Source of the DNA: Begonia masoniana | Lineage: Eukaryota > Streptophyta > Magnoliopsida > Cucurbitales > Begoniaceae | Length of the DNA: 64,000 nt | Assembly: GCA_022432975.1 (NCBI GenBank) | Contig: CM039503.1 | Coordinates: 47,967,259 to 48,031,258 of the forward strand | Reading direction: 5' to 3' | Shown: piece after piece, positions 35,352 through 47,128 of the stretch | Layout of the letters: every line of letters starts with the position of its first letter | Numbering within the stretch: the stretch's first letter is position 1 | Translations under genes and position numbers: made by a program | The notes under the pieces: model-generated | What the model was told of the DNA's origin: nothing | What the model saw: only the letters and a program-made list of their open reading frames with translations | Database searches by the model: none

Positions 35352-36391
35352 AAGTTGTGTGTTCTCCACTTGCAGGTCACTTCAATTTCAATTCGGAGTA
35401 ATGTCCTACAAGTAAGAAAGACAAGGTAAACATGAGTCGAGTTTCTTATGCGTCTGTAGTTGGCAGTTTAATGTATGTCATGGTTTGCACTCGACTCGAT
35501 ATTGGTCATTCAGTTGAAGTAGGCAGTCGTTTCCTCTCCAATCCTGCCAAAGAACACTGAGAAGCGGTGAAGTGGATAATCAGATATCTCTGAGGTACTT
35601 CCAGGTTGTGTTTGTGTTTCGGTGGCAGTGATTCTATGCTAGTTGGGTATACCGATTTTGATATGACCGGTTATGTTGATTCCAGAAGATCTGTTTCAGG
35701 ATTCTTGATGACTTTTGTAGAGGGAGTCGTCGCTTGGCAATCGAAACTGCAAGATTGTGTTGCCCTATTAACCAAAGAAGCCGAGTACATTGCGATTACT
35801 GAAGGTTGCAAGGAGGCTTTGTGGATGAAGAGATTTCTTGAGGAATTAGGTTTGCGCCAAGAGAAGTATGTTGTGTTCAGCGATAGGCAGAACGCTATCA
35901 ACCTTTCCAAGAATTCATCATTTCATTCGAGGGCCAAACATATTGATGTGAAGTATCATTGGATACTGAGAGTTGCTCGAAACAAAGCAGTTGCACTTAG
36001 CAAAAATGCACACTAATGAGAACGTTTCAAATATGATGACGAAGGTTTTGCCAAAGGAGAAGCTGGAGACTTGTCGGCACATAGCAGGCTTATTGGAGTC
36101 CATCACATGAGTCGGAGGGGAGTTTGTGGGATCCGACACCATGTAGTTGGATAACTAATGAGGTAGTTGGATCACTCATGAGGGGGAACATAGTGGTTCT
36201 CCAATTATTTTTCCTTGTCCCCCTCTTCAATGGTTGGTCTCTCAACTTCCTCTGATAAAAACAGAAACAATATCTCTCCACGCAACAAGGACGAAGAAAA
36301 CGACTTCTTCAGTAGCTTTCAGTTCTCAAGCAGCTCCTCTACCTCGATTGCACGTAGCCCAAGTTTTCTCCAATTTTTGTTTGTTCTTTAA
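35352..36391 (+). mobile_element. Truncated CopiaB copy: RT/RNase H end plus 3' LTR
   Basis: Begins abruptly within reverse transcriptase sequence matching CopiaB from about 42970. It continues through RNase H ([44 protein letters not shown]) and ends with a 3' LTR (36125-36391). The next bases are AAAACTAGTATATCG, the same target site used by CopiaB at 46498. So this is the 3' end of the same insertion, duplicated with its flank and cut off on the left. The RNase H frame is damaged near 35970-36016. Confidence 0.88.
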
Positions 36392-37698
36392 AAAACTAGT
36401 ATATCGTGTATGTGAGCATATTCTTTGTGGTTTGGCTTGGCTTCATAGACCCAAAAAAAGAACAAAACAACTATAGTTTGTGATTGCAAAGTATTTTACG
36501 GTCGATTTCATTTTGTGGACAGGGCAGAAAACATGGTACTTTCTTGACAATGACAATGCATGTTTAAGGTGATATGTCACTTTGCAAGGGCTTCCCCGAC
36601 TTTGAGATACGATATTCAGATGGGGCGGAGAAAATTTCTATGAATGTTAGTGCCCATTCAAGGAGTATCTTTCTTTCACCTATTTTGATGCAATTTGACC
36701 GGTCGATGTGATGTAGTTTCTCTGTTAGTAATATGCATGAAGAACGGAAGGATTTAAATTTAGAAGGTTGTTTAGAAGTGATAAACACAGCTCTTCAATC
36801 AATTCAATATCACGGGTATTATTCTCAATGCTTTAAACAATGTTTTCCTCAAATTATTGGCATTACTCTGAATTATGGGAAAAAAATCAATTGATGGATA
36901 AGGAAAGAGATTTATCTCATTCCAAAGAAAAAAGTAAGGAGCTTGATTTATGCATGGTATGTTGATAATTTCATCAAATTCTGAAGAGTCTAAAGTTCTC
37001 ATACTTAATTTAATTATGAATAAACTTGTTTAACGCTACTTCGGCATCAATTATAACAATGCACAATGTCTCCCCATGAGCAAGATTGTCATTAGAAAAT
37101 TGTTTCAGTCTTATTGTTTCAATTTTCCTCATTCTTGTCATGTTCCTTTATTAGAAAGAAGAACTTCTGTGGTACTGACACAATCGGAGTCTCTATTAGG
37201 AATAAGAACGAGATGATTACATTAGATGTTCCAATTTTCGTTGAGCCAATTAATGATGTTCCATATATTCAGGTCATTGAAATCATAATCTTGAAGAGTG
37301 ATGAAGAAGAGTCACTTATATTTGACAAAGAAAGAGATAAGTATAATTTTTCGGTTGGAGATCCAGATATTTTTACCATTCCTGGTATGACTAATAATAC
37401 TTTAACCTGATAATCCTTTCAGGTTTGTTTTCAACTTGAAACTTTAAAAGGAGTGACATAATGTTAGTAGGTGGTGAGGCCAACTTCAAGGTCATTTTTT
37501 CCATGGAAGTCAATAATGGAATTTTAGTCACGAATCTTCCGACCGAGCTCATCAATACAACTGAACTGAAGGTAAAGAATAGTCAGAAGTGGCAGCCTCT
37601 TCAGACATATGTTTCCATTGCCAAGCATTTTACAGTAAAAGCCAAAGGAATTAGATTTAGGGGAACACTCCACCATTGCAATGATATTATGCAAAAAC
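36392..37698 (+). pseudogene. GEX2 fragments, unit 1 tail and unit 2 start
   Basis: 36392-36559 copies 29533-29702 (end of exon 12 through the start of exon 13). It then jumps to a copy of 28402-29537 (exons 10-12) at 36560-37698. Damage: the acceptor before the exon 10 copy reads TTGCAAG instead of TTGCAGG, and a TGG codon is TGA near 36708. It ends at the AAAAC target site, where CopiaB is inserted. It is not translatable as GEX2. Confidence 0.88.
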
Positions 37699-37946
37699 TG
37701 TGGGATCCGGCACCACTGTGGTTGGATCACTAATGAGGGGGAACATGGTGGTTCTCCTATTATTTCTCCTTGTCTCCTTCTTCAATGGTTGGTCTTTCAA
37801 CTTCCTTTGATAAAAACTGAAACAAGTGTTCTCCACGCAACAAGGACGAAGAAAATGACTTCTTCAGTAGCTTTCAGTTCTCCAGCAGCTCCTCTACCTT
37901 GATTGCACGTAGTCTAAGTTTTCTCCAGTTTTTGTTTGTTTTTTCG
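37699..37946 (+). repeat. CopiaB 5' LTR
   Basis: Starts TGTGGGATCCGGCACCA and ends TTTTTTCG (CA mutated to CG). The primer-binding site TGGTATCAGAGC follows at 37949. Confidence 0.9.
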
Positions 37947-38374
37947 ATTGGTATCAGAGCACTTAGTGAAGAACAGAGAGAGAAGAAGACAACTGGGAAG
38001 AAGAGAAACCTACCTAGGGCCGACCGTGAGAGAGGAGAAGCACCGCCTTCCGTCGCTAGTGAATAATCACCGTTGTTACCGTTATCTACCGCCAAAGAAG
38101 GAGATCAGAAGCTAGCCGCCGTCCGAGGAAGAAGGAACCTTCCTCGTTGCTGCGAAGAGGTGAAGCGCTACCAGTGTCATTTGAAGAAGCTTATCAACCC
38201 TCTCCCGTCACCGTCCATCGTCTGTCTGTCAACAAGTACAACCGTCGCCGATTCCTTGTGAAAAAATTTCATTTTTTTACATCATTTTTTCTGTACTCCT
38301 TGTTTTTCGTTCACCAAAACAGGAAGAGTGAAAAAGGAGAGAGATAGTCAAAGAGGTATTTTTTTTTACACAAT

Positions 38375-38474
38375 NNNNNNNNNNNNNNNNNNNNNNNNNN
38401 NNNNNNNNNNNNNNNNNNNNNNNNNNNNNNNNNNNNNNNNNNNNNNNNNNNNNNNNNNNNNNNNNNNNNNNNNN
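38375..38474. other. 100-N assembly gap
   Basis: Exactly 100 Ns, the conventional size for a gap of unknown length. The true sequence, probably including the missing CopiaB gag, is not shown. Confidence 0.98.
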
Positions 38475-39258
38475 ACACCCGAGGTAACGGCCAGGGGGCG
38501 TGTCTTAACTGTATTAACGATCATAATATTTAAATCTTCGAAGTTTAGGATTATGCCAAGCTTAATTAATTTACATGTGAATAAACTAGGTTGAGTGCCA
38601 AATTGTTATAAAGGAGGATTGAGGCGTCCTGTATTTAAGAAAAAAGAAAAGATTCAAACCTCATTTGAAACCATGTCAGCCGACATCCCCAATATCGGCG
38701 ATTTTTCTCTCCCAAGCTCCCGCCCTCTGTCAGCTGGAAATTCCCCCGCAATCAGTTCCTTGCCATTTCTCGGATACTCTACGCCCGAGGTTGGTTGAAG
38801 GAGTTTGACGGGTGGTTTAAGCACGTAAAAACTGCTAAGGAATACCAGGTGGGTAAGTGATAGTAAGGTTCTCGGTCATTAGGACCTACAATCAAAGGAT
38901 GCTAGGTTAGAGATTTCTATGATGTTTAGAAGTTCCCAGCTTGTTACTGTCTAAGTTAAGCTGAGAGTAGCTCAATAGTAAGGGTTCTCATATTGAATAT
39001 GTGTTCTATTCTGTAGCTTGATGATTTAAGAATGTCCATGTTCACTGCATTATTAATGGTTTATGTCAATGACAACGTTTGAAAGTGTTTTTCTCATGAA
39101 ACCAAGATAAGGTGATAAAAATCCCTACAACCCGTGAGTGAGGTTGGGGGTTGGTTCGGCGTATGCACAGTCCAGAGAAGGACATTTATGAATACGACCC
39201 GCAAGTAGGGACCATGATCAAACTCACTGTCGGACCCCCTTTACGGCACAATCCTCTC

Positions 39259-39293
<35 letters not shown>
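38475..39293. other. Unrecognised sequence after the gap, ending in a 31-T run
   Basis: Does not resemble Copia gag and has no convincing reading frame. It ends with 31 consecutive T (39263-39293), after which CopiaB pol begins abruptly. It may be a fragment of another element or a mis-join at the gap. Confidence 0.5.
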
Positions 39294-39297
<4 letters not shown>

Positions 39298-40295
39298 TTC
39301 CGGTGACTTTGAAAGTGTAAGGATGAGAAATGATGGTGTTACAAAAGTCATTGGTATGGGAGACGTGTATTTGGAGACTGACATCAGCAACACCTTGTTT
39401 TTTAGAGATGTGAAGCACATCTCCGACATCGACATGAATCTGATCTCAACTGGCAAGCTCGACAACGAAGGGTTTTACAACACTTTTGAGGAAGGAAAAT
39501 GGAAGCTCTCTAAAGGCTTTTTGATTGTGGTGAGGGGAGAAAAATGTTCCTCATTGTATGTGATGCACGCAAACATTGCGAATTCCACAGTTCATGCGGT
39601 GGACGATGAAGGTGTTGTAGAACTTTGGCACAATCGGCTTAGCCATATGGGCGAAAAACGATTGATGATTCTAGAAAAGAAGAACCTATTATCATGTATG
39701 AAAAATGGCTCGCTAAAGCAGTGTGTTCATTGTTTGGCGGGCAAGCAACTCGAGTAGCTTTCAAGAGTGTTCCTCACTTGGTGGTGCAGTGTACTTGTGA
39801 CTTTCATTGATGATCACTCAAGGAAGATTTAAGTGTATATATTGAAGTCAAAAGATCAAGTGATAAATGTCTTCAAGCAGTTTCATGCTCGAGTGGAAAG
39901 AGAAACATGTGTGAAGCTTAATTGCATCCGAACAAATAATGGAGGTGAATACTATGGTCATTTTGATGAGTATTGCAGAGAGCAAGGTATTTGGCATCAA
40001 AATACACCTCCGAAGACTTCTCAGTTGAACAGGTTAGTTGAGAGAATGAACATGACACTTGTTGAGGGGGTGAAATGCTTGCATTTGCAGTCAGTGTTGC
40101 CGAGGTCCTTTTGGGGTGAAGCCTTGAATACAATGGTTCATGTTTTGAATCTCACGCCGAGTGTTCTATTGGGTTTCGAAGTTCCGAATAAGATGTGGTT
40201 TGGAAAATAAGCTTTTTATAGCCATCTGTGCACTTTGGTTGCAAGGCTTTTGTTCACATTCTGAAAGACGAGCGGTCGAAGCTCGATGTAAAGAT

Positions 40296-41757
40296 TGTAG
40301 GATCGTATTTGTCTAAGAAGGGGGTGAATTAGACTTTTTAAACTTAATTTGTTAATCTAATCAATTTCTCTCTTATGTTCAACTGATAAAATAAACAGCA
40401 AATAATCAAACAATAAAGGAGAGAGAGAGAGAGAGAAATTGACACCACAGTTTTTAACGTGGTTCGGCTAAGCTTGCCTACGTCCACGCTTCAAGGCTCC
40501 CCCTTGAAGATTCTTTCCTTCGCTTCACGAGAAAACCAGTTCGAACTTTTCGGGCGTCGATCTACTATCTTTTACAAAACCAGATTGTTCTTCATGGGCG
40601 ACAATCCACTGTCTTTTACACAATTGTAATTATGTAGTTTTTCAGCACAAACTACACTCTCTTAGAGATTGAATCTCAAGTTTAGAATCAGAGAGATGTA
40701 GAAGAAAAATAAGGAGTGATTACAAGAGTTTGCTCATTAGGGCTCAACAATGATTTTCGCAAAAGTTATTTTTCTCCCGAGCTGCTTTTTCTCTTTTAAA
40801 TACTCTTGTCTGTAATCGGCTCTCCTCAATGAATGCTTCTTTCTGGATATGGAAATATATTACCATTGGAGAAGCATCCGTACTTAGACAGCTAGCCGTT
40901 GCGTTCTGAAGTTGTTTTCGTGCTTCGCCATTAGTGGACAGGAGTTAAATCTCTGGACGACTTTCGCTATCGCTTCGCGGTAAATTTGAATTCTGGAGGA
41001 AGATACTGTTCACTGAAAGATGCAACTTTAAAAATGTTGAACCGCCATAGGTGGATGTAGCTTTACATTGCTTGAACCGGTATCGGTAGATGTGACTTTA
41101 TAAACCTTGAACCAGTATCGGTAAATGTGACTTTATAAACCTTGAACCGGTATCGGTAGCGATAGATGTAATTCTGAGACACTATTCACCGGTGGATGTC
41201 TTCAGAAATTTCAGCGGTGGAACTTGAACTTTGTCGTCTAGCCATTGGAGGATGTAATCGTTGTCGTGTAGCTATCAGCAGATGTAATCTTTGGAAGACT
41301 TTGAAACGCCAGCGGTAGATGTAATTCTTTGTCGTTTAGCTAGCGGAGAAGTCTTCTTCAAAGCGCCAGTGGTGGATGTGGATTTTGTCGTTTAGCTGGC
41401 GGTGGATGTGGCCTTTGAATGCCAGCGGTAGATGTAAACTTTTATTTGCCATCGGTGGATATACAATATAAAACAATTTCAGCCATGTTTTTCTGAACAC
41501 TCAAACAGATTTATTAGACAATTAACATAATTACTTATTTATTCATTAATCTCATATATTTAATACAATAATCAGCTTATTATTCTCAGCAACATAATCT
41601 CAATCAAATAACATAATTATTTATTTATTCATTAATCTCATATATTTAATACAATAATCAGCTTATTATTCTCAGCAACATAATCTCAATCAAATTACAT
41701 TACTTAAAAACACATCATCAAAAATATCGTTAGACTTAACCATAATTTAAATCAACA
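40296..41757 (-). mobile_element. Reverse solo LTR related to the Sirevirus LTR
   Basis: Starts TGTAGGATCG and ends AAATCAACA, flanked by AAGAT (40291-40295 and 41758-41762). Its first bases are the reverse complement of the Sirevirus LTR end (TAGACAAAT..CGATCCTACA). The middle carries degenerate CGGTAGATG/CGGTGGATG motifs, relatives of the Sirevirus motif array in reverse. A reverse TATA-like region and the long AT-rich end are also present. A solo LTR forms by recombination between the two LTRs of an element. Confidence 0.88.
41524..41695. repeat. 86-bp tandem duplication inside the solo LTR
   Basis: 41524-41609 and 41610-41695 are nearly identical, each starting AACATAATTA and containing CAGCTTATTATTCTCAGC. 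Confidence 0.9.
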
Positions 41758-43152
41758 AAGATGAGGTCGTGTGTGTTCATTAGTTATGGTCTTGATGAGC
41801 TTGGCTACAGGTTCTACGATCCAATGCAGAGAAAGCTTGTCAGAAGCTGAGATGTAGTGTTCGTGGAAGACCAGGGCATCAATAAGTCAGAAATGGCAGA
41901 GAGGTACAGTGATGATCTAATCGATTTGGATCCGTTTAATACACCTGCAAAGTATTCCAATCGAGGGAGAGCAGAATCGGAGCACGATACCAGTCCTGCC
42001 AATGGCAAAGTCCTCACTGCTGAAAATGTTGAACCGACTGAGCAAGTCGAAGAAGAGGTTCAAGAGTTGCCAGAATAACCCCCTTTGGGAAGATCCACTA
42101 GAGAGAAATGTCCTTCGACGAGATATACTTCAGATGAGTATGTGATGCTCACAGGTGCCAGAGAGCCAAACACTTATCAAGAGGCCACTTCCGTTAATGA
42201 GAAGAAACTGTGGTTGAAAGCCATGGAAGAGGAGATGCAGTCTCTTCACAAGAACCACACTTATGACTAGGTGAAGTTACCGCAAGACAATAAAGCTCTC
42301 AAGAACAGATGGGTATACAGGTTGAAGACCGAAAATGCAAGCTCACAGCTAAGGTACAAGACTCGATTAGTTGTGAAGGGGTACGGCCAGAAGAAGAGAA
42401 TTGACTTTGAAGAAATATTCTCACCGGTGGTGAAGATGCCCTCGAACTGAGTTGCTCTTGGTTTAGCGGCACACTTGAACCTTAAGATCGAGCAACTTGA
42501 TGTGAAAACTGCATTCTTTCATGGTAACTTGGAGGAAGAGGAGTAGCCTGAGGGATTCAAAGTCAGAGGAAAAGTGCAACTTGTATGCAAGTTGAAGAAG
42601 AGCTTATATGGCCTCAAACAAGCTCCACGACAGTGGTACAAGAAGTTTGAATCTTTCATGGTGAGTCAAGGGTATAGCCGGACATTGTCAGATCATTGTG
42701 TGTTCATCAAGAGGTATTCTGATGATGACTTCATTATTCTCCTCTTGTATGTTGACGATATGTTGATCATAGGCCATGATACTAGCAAGATTACTAAGTT
42801 AAAGGGAAAGTTAAACAAGTCTTTTGCGATGAAAGATTTGGGTGCGGCAAAGAAGATACTTAGTATGAAGATCTCTCGTGATAGAAAGAATAAGAAATTG
42901 TGGTTGTCTCAGGAAGACCACATCGAGAAGATACTTGAAAAGTTTAACATGAGCAAGGCCAAAGCTGTGTGTTCTCCACTTAAAGGTCACTTTAAGCTCA
43001 ATTCGGAGCAATGTCCTATAAGTGAAAAGGACAAGGTAAACATGAGTTGAGTTTCTTATGCGTCTGCAGTTGGCAGTTTAATGTACGCCATGGTTTGCAC
43101 TCGACCCGATATTGCTCATTCAGTTGGAGTAGGCAGTCGTTTCTTCTCCAAT

Positions 43153-45643
43153 TGTAATACCCGGTTGTACGGACTTGTATATTAGATTATTATTATATTA
43201 TGGGATGATATTTTTGTAAATATGTCAAATCAGGTCCGTTTTACAAAAAGAAAGCGTCATTACGATCCTAACGATTAATAGAAATTTTAGGGAAATTATG
43301 GGAATTTTCGGAGATTAAACGCTATATTCCGAGTTAATGCATTTCTCGTAATGTAAAAGACGTTCTCGTAAAAATAGCAAACGAGGTCCAAATTGCGAAC
43401 GGATAGTTCTGTTGAATCCCGAATATTAAGTTGGACTTAGTGGTGAAATAAAGAGATTTGAGGAAACCGAATAGCTAGACGATTTACGAACCGAACGACG
43501 AAACAAATAGAAATAAGTGTTAAGGGCATTTTAGTAATTTTCAAATCAATATTATAAAAACTAACCTAAATCTATTTCTATTTCATTTTCTCTTCTTCTT
43601 CTCTGGATCACGATCGCCAGTGAGCAAACCCTCTCGGCCTTCTCCTCTGCCGACAGCGATTCTTCTCCAATCCGACCTCCGTTCGTTTCGTTTTCTTCAC
43701 GTTTCTTCCTCCAATCGACGTTCTAGGTATGTCTCAACAGTTTTAGAACGTTAAATCTTTAGTTTCATAGCGTTTTAGGTAATTAGGGTTTCGATTTATT
43801 TTCGTTAAAAACGCGAATTAGGGTTCGTAATTAATAGGTTAGCCGTGATTAAGTGTATATTAAACGTATTGGACGTTATTGGACAAAGTTGGATCAATTC
43901 GTGAAAAAGTTTAAAATCCAAGAATTTTAGGATTTTCAGAAAAGTTCGTAATTCGAGAATTGAGGTGCCGAGCGCGAATTGCTCGAGTTATAGCTCAATG
44001 AATTGGATTAGAGCTGTAGGAAATTTCCTTAGTTAAGGTTTTGTAAATTTGGACGATCGATAGCTTAAATTCGTTTTAACGTCAATCCTTGTAAATTGCT
44101 TAGATGAAACAGCGCTCGTGGACGGAGCTTGAGCTGCTTTGGACACGAGGTAAGTTCTCGTGATTCTTCTCTGGCCGATTGGCCTACACCGTACGTCGAA
44201 TGTCGTCTCGAGGAGTTTTGGAGATGCCCGTAGTTAGTTTTGCTCGGTTTGGGTAGCTAGGTCTTAGAAGTTTATAGTTTATGTTTTTACAGTCTTGATG
44301 GTCCATGTTATTGCTTGTTTACTTTATGATAGAGAACTGTCCACGCATCACTTGTTTTAAAGAAAAGTATGAAAATGAATTTCCGCACAGAGATTTAAAG
44401 AGAACGTAACGCATAGCATTGGCCTTCGGGCATACAGGCCTTCGGGCATATAGGCCTTCAGGCATACAGGCCTTCGGGCATATAGGCCTTCGGGCATACA
44501 GGCCTTCGGGCATACAGTTTACAGGTCACGCGAGGTGAGGCTCAGGCACGGCTGTATGTGTTGTAAGCGTGTACCCCCCTCTTCTAGCTGGAAAGAGTAG
44601 TCCGCTCGCTGTATGAGCTCTCTCCGGTTAGAAGGTATAGGATCTCGGTGACACCTATAGTGCATTGCATAGTAAGATAAAAGAAATAAAGCATGGTTTA
44701 ATGAACTCATAGCACAGCATGCATCGCATTTACGTAGAGCTTACTGGGATGTTATCTCATAGTGTATATTGTATGGTGTAGGTGACATAGACTTCGAGGT
44801 ACCAGGTGAGGACGATGTCCCTCCACCTGAGGCATGATTCAGTTGACAGAGGATGGCTGCGGTGGTGTGCTGGCGCAGTCGAGGCTTACCTGACCAGTGG
44901 GGAAGTATGTACAGAGTTTTGAGGGTTTTTGGGATATTTTGGGATGTATTGGTTAATTTGTATAGAAATTATAGGATGCTTTGTTCTGATAGACGTTAGG
45001 GTTACTTACTGATGTTTTTAAGGTTTTTATAAACTGATTGGTAAAACGTTTTGGTTTCAAGCTTTATTTAACGTTATAGAAATGTTTTGATTGGTTACGG
45101 ATAGGCTCGGTTTTTAGAGCTATCAATGCAGTTGGATTTCGCAAAGTCCGCTGCAAGTTGGTTGAGTGTAGGATATATTTTGGGTCGAGTTCATTGTGGT
45201 TATTGATGAAAATTTGGTATCAATCAGATGAGGTTGCTCTCTGGAATCGATTCCAGAGAGTTGTGATGAATTGTGTTGCTCTCTGGAATTTGAGATTCCA
45301 GAGAGCATAAGTATAGAAGGCATGGAGAGAAAGAAGCAGAGAAGCGAAGGTCAGCGATCGGGCGTGAAGGCCGCGATAGCTGCCAGCGATCAGGCGCCGC
45401 GCGCGCCAGCGATCAGGCGCTGCTCTCTTTCTCGGGCAGAATGTCAATTCTGCCCTCCCCTTTTATTTTAAGTTAAATTCGTTTTAATATAGTTTTATTT
45501 AATTGTTTTAAATGATTTTAAAGTTAGATTTCAATTCCGATTTCGATTCTGGTTTCGATTTCAGTTTAGGTTCCGCCTAGAGTTTAGTTAAAGATAAAAA
45601 AAAATAGTACGGGAAATACGGGTACAGTTTTAGGGTCGTGACA
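43153..45643 (+). mobile_element. Solo LTR of Ty3/Gypsy type (2.5 kb)
   Basis: Starts TGTAATACCCGG and ends GGGTCGTGACA, flanked by CCAAT (43148-43152 and 45644-45648). These termini are typical of plant Ty3/Gypsy (Tekay/Retand-like) LTRs. No internal coding region or primer-binding site is seen, so it is a solo LTR. It sits in CopiaB between reverse transcriptase and RNase H. Confidence 0.82.
44421..44516 (+). repeat. 16-bp tandem repeat, 6 copies
   Basis: Six copies of GGCCTTCGGGCATACA with A/T and G/A variants. It lies inside the Gypsy-type solo LTR. Confidence 0.95.
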
Positions 45644-46230
45644 CCAATCCTGCCAAAGAACACTGAGAAGCGGTGAAGTGGATAATCAGATATCTCTGAG
45701 GTACTTCCAGGTTGTGTTTCTATTTCGGTGGCAGTGATCCTATGCTAGTTGGGTATACCGATTCAGATATGACCGGTTATGTTGGTTCCAGAAGATCTGT
45801 TTTAGGATTCTTGATGACTTTTGCAGAGGGAGTCGTGTCTTGGCAATCGAAACTGCAAGATTGTGTTGCCCTATTCACCACAGAAGCCGAGTACATTGCG
45901 ATTACTGAGGGTTGCAAGGAGGCTTTGTGGATGAAGAGATTTCTTGAGGAATTAGGTTTGCGCCAAGAGAAGTATGTTGTGTTCAGCGATAGGCAGAGCG
46001 CTATCAACCTCTCCAAGAATTCATCATTTCATTCGAGGGCCAAACATATTGATGTGAGGTATCATTGGGTACGAGACTTGCTCGAAACAAAGCAGTTGCA
46101 CTTGGCAAACATGCACACTAGTGAGAACAATTCAGATATGTTGAAAAAGGTTTTGCCAAAGGAGAAGCTGGAGATTTGTCGGCACATAGCAGGCTTGTTG
46201 GAGCCTATCACATGAACAGGAGGGGGAGTT

Positions 46231-46497
46231 TGTGGGATCCGGCACCATGTGGTTGGATCGCTAATGAGGTAGTTGGATCACTAATGACGGGGAACATAGT
46301 GGTTCTCCAATTATTTTTCCTTGTCTCCCTCTTCAATGGTCGGTCTCTCAACTTCCTCTGATAAAAATAGAAACAATAGCTCTCCACGCAACAAGGACGA
46401 AGAAAACGACTTCTTCAGTAGCTTTCAATTCTCTAGCAGCTCCTCTACCTCGATTGCACGTAGCCCAAGTTTTCTCCAATTTTTGTTTGTTCTTTCA
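46231..46497 (+). repeat. CopiaB 3' LTR
   Basis: Starts TGTGGGATCC and ends TTGTTCTTTCA. It is longer than the 5' LTR because of a short internal duplication (CTAATGAGGTAGTTGGATCA), shared with the truncated copy at 36125-36391. Confidence 0.9.
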
Positions 46498-47128
46498 AAA
46501 ACTAGTATATCGTGTATGTGAGCATATTCTTTATGGTTTGGCTTGGCTTCATAGACCAAAAAAAAGAACAAAACAACTATGGTTTGTGATTGCAAAGTAT
46601 TTTACAATCAATTGTATTTTGTGGACAAGGCAGAAAACATGGTACTTTCTTGACAATGATAGTGAATGTTTAAGGTGATATGTCACTTTGCAGGGGCTTC
46701 CTCGGCTTTGAGATACGATATTCAGATGGGGCAGAGAAAATTTCTGTGAATGTTAGTGCCCATTCAAGGAGTATCTTTCTTTCACCTATTTTGATGCAAT
46801 TTGATCGGTCGATGTGGTGTAGTTTCTCTGTTAGTAATATGGATGAAGAACGGAAGGATTTAAATTTAGAAGGTTCTTTGGAAGTGATAAGCACAACTCT
46901 TCAATCAATTCAGTATCTCGGGTATTGTTCTCAATGCTTTAAACAATGTTTTCCATAAATTATTGGCATTACTCTGAATTATGGAAAAAAAATCAATTGA
47001 TGAAAAAGGAAAGAAATTTATCTCATTCCAAAGAGAAAAGTAAAGAGCTTGATCTATGCATGGTATGTTGATAATTTCATCAAATTCTAAAGAACCTAAA
47101 GTTCTCATATTTAATTTAATTATGAAGA
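46498..47128 (+). pseudogene. GEX2 fragments, unit 2 tail and unit 3 start
   Basis: 46498-46668 copies 29533-29702 and is the continuation of the exon 12/intron/exon 13 sequence interrupted by CopiaB. It is followed at once by a copy of 28405 onward (exon 10 with a correct TTGCAGG acceptor, then intron). It ends at the GAAGA target site, where the next LTR is inserted. The junction GTGAATG/TTTAAGG is the same as in the first unit. Confidence 0.88.

Larger units (their letters stand above)
39323..46215 (+). pseudogene. CopiaB pol remnants (integrase, RT, RNase H) in three pieces
   Basis: Piece 1 (39323-40290) holds the pre-integrase region (ELWHNRLSHMGEKR, CVHCLAGKQ) and the integrase core (RTNNGGEY, LVERMN), with a deletion near 39757-39830. 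Piece 2 (41763-43152) holds the integrase C-terminal part and reverse transcriptase ([28 protein letters not shown]), with stops near 42270, 42448, 42544 and 43049. Piece 3 (45649-46215) holds RNase H ([22 protein letters not shown]) and the HIDVRYHW terminus. The interruptions between pieces are the two nested solo LTRs. Non-functional. Confidence 0.88.
37699..46497 (+). mobile_element. CopiaB: decayed Copia element with nested insertions
   Basis: Flanked by TSD AAAAC (37694-37698 and 46498-46502) and bounded by LTRs 37699-37946 (248 bp) and 46231-46497 (267 bp). It has an initiator-Met primer site at 37949-37960 and the purine tract AGGAGGGGGAG before the 3' LTR. Nested inside are a reverse solo LTR (40296-41757, TSD AAGAT) and a Gypsy-type solo LTR (43153-45643, TSD CCAAT). 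An assembly gap lies at 38375-38474. Its own coding part is pol only, heavily mutated; a gag was not found. Confidence 0.9.

Noticed and set aside
44319..44513. Short minus-strand repeat peptide (MPEGLYARRPICPKA)
   Set aside because: A translation of the 16-bp tandem repeat in the Gypsy-type LTR.
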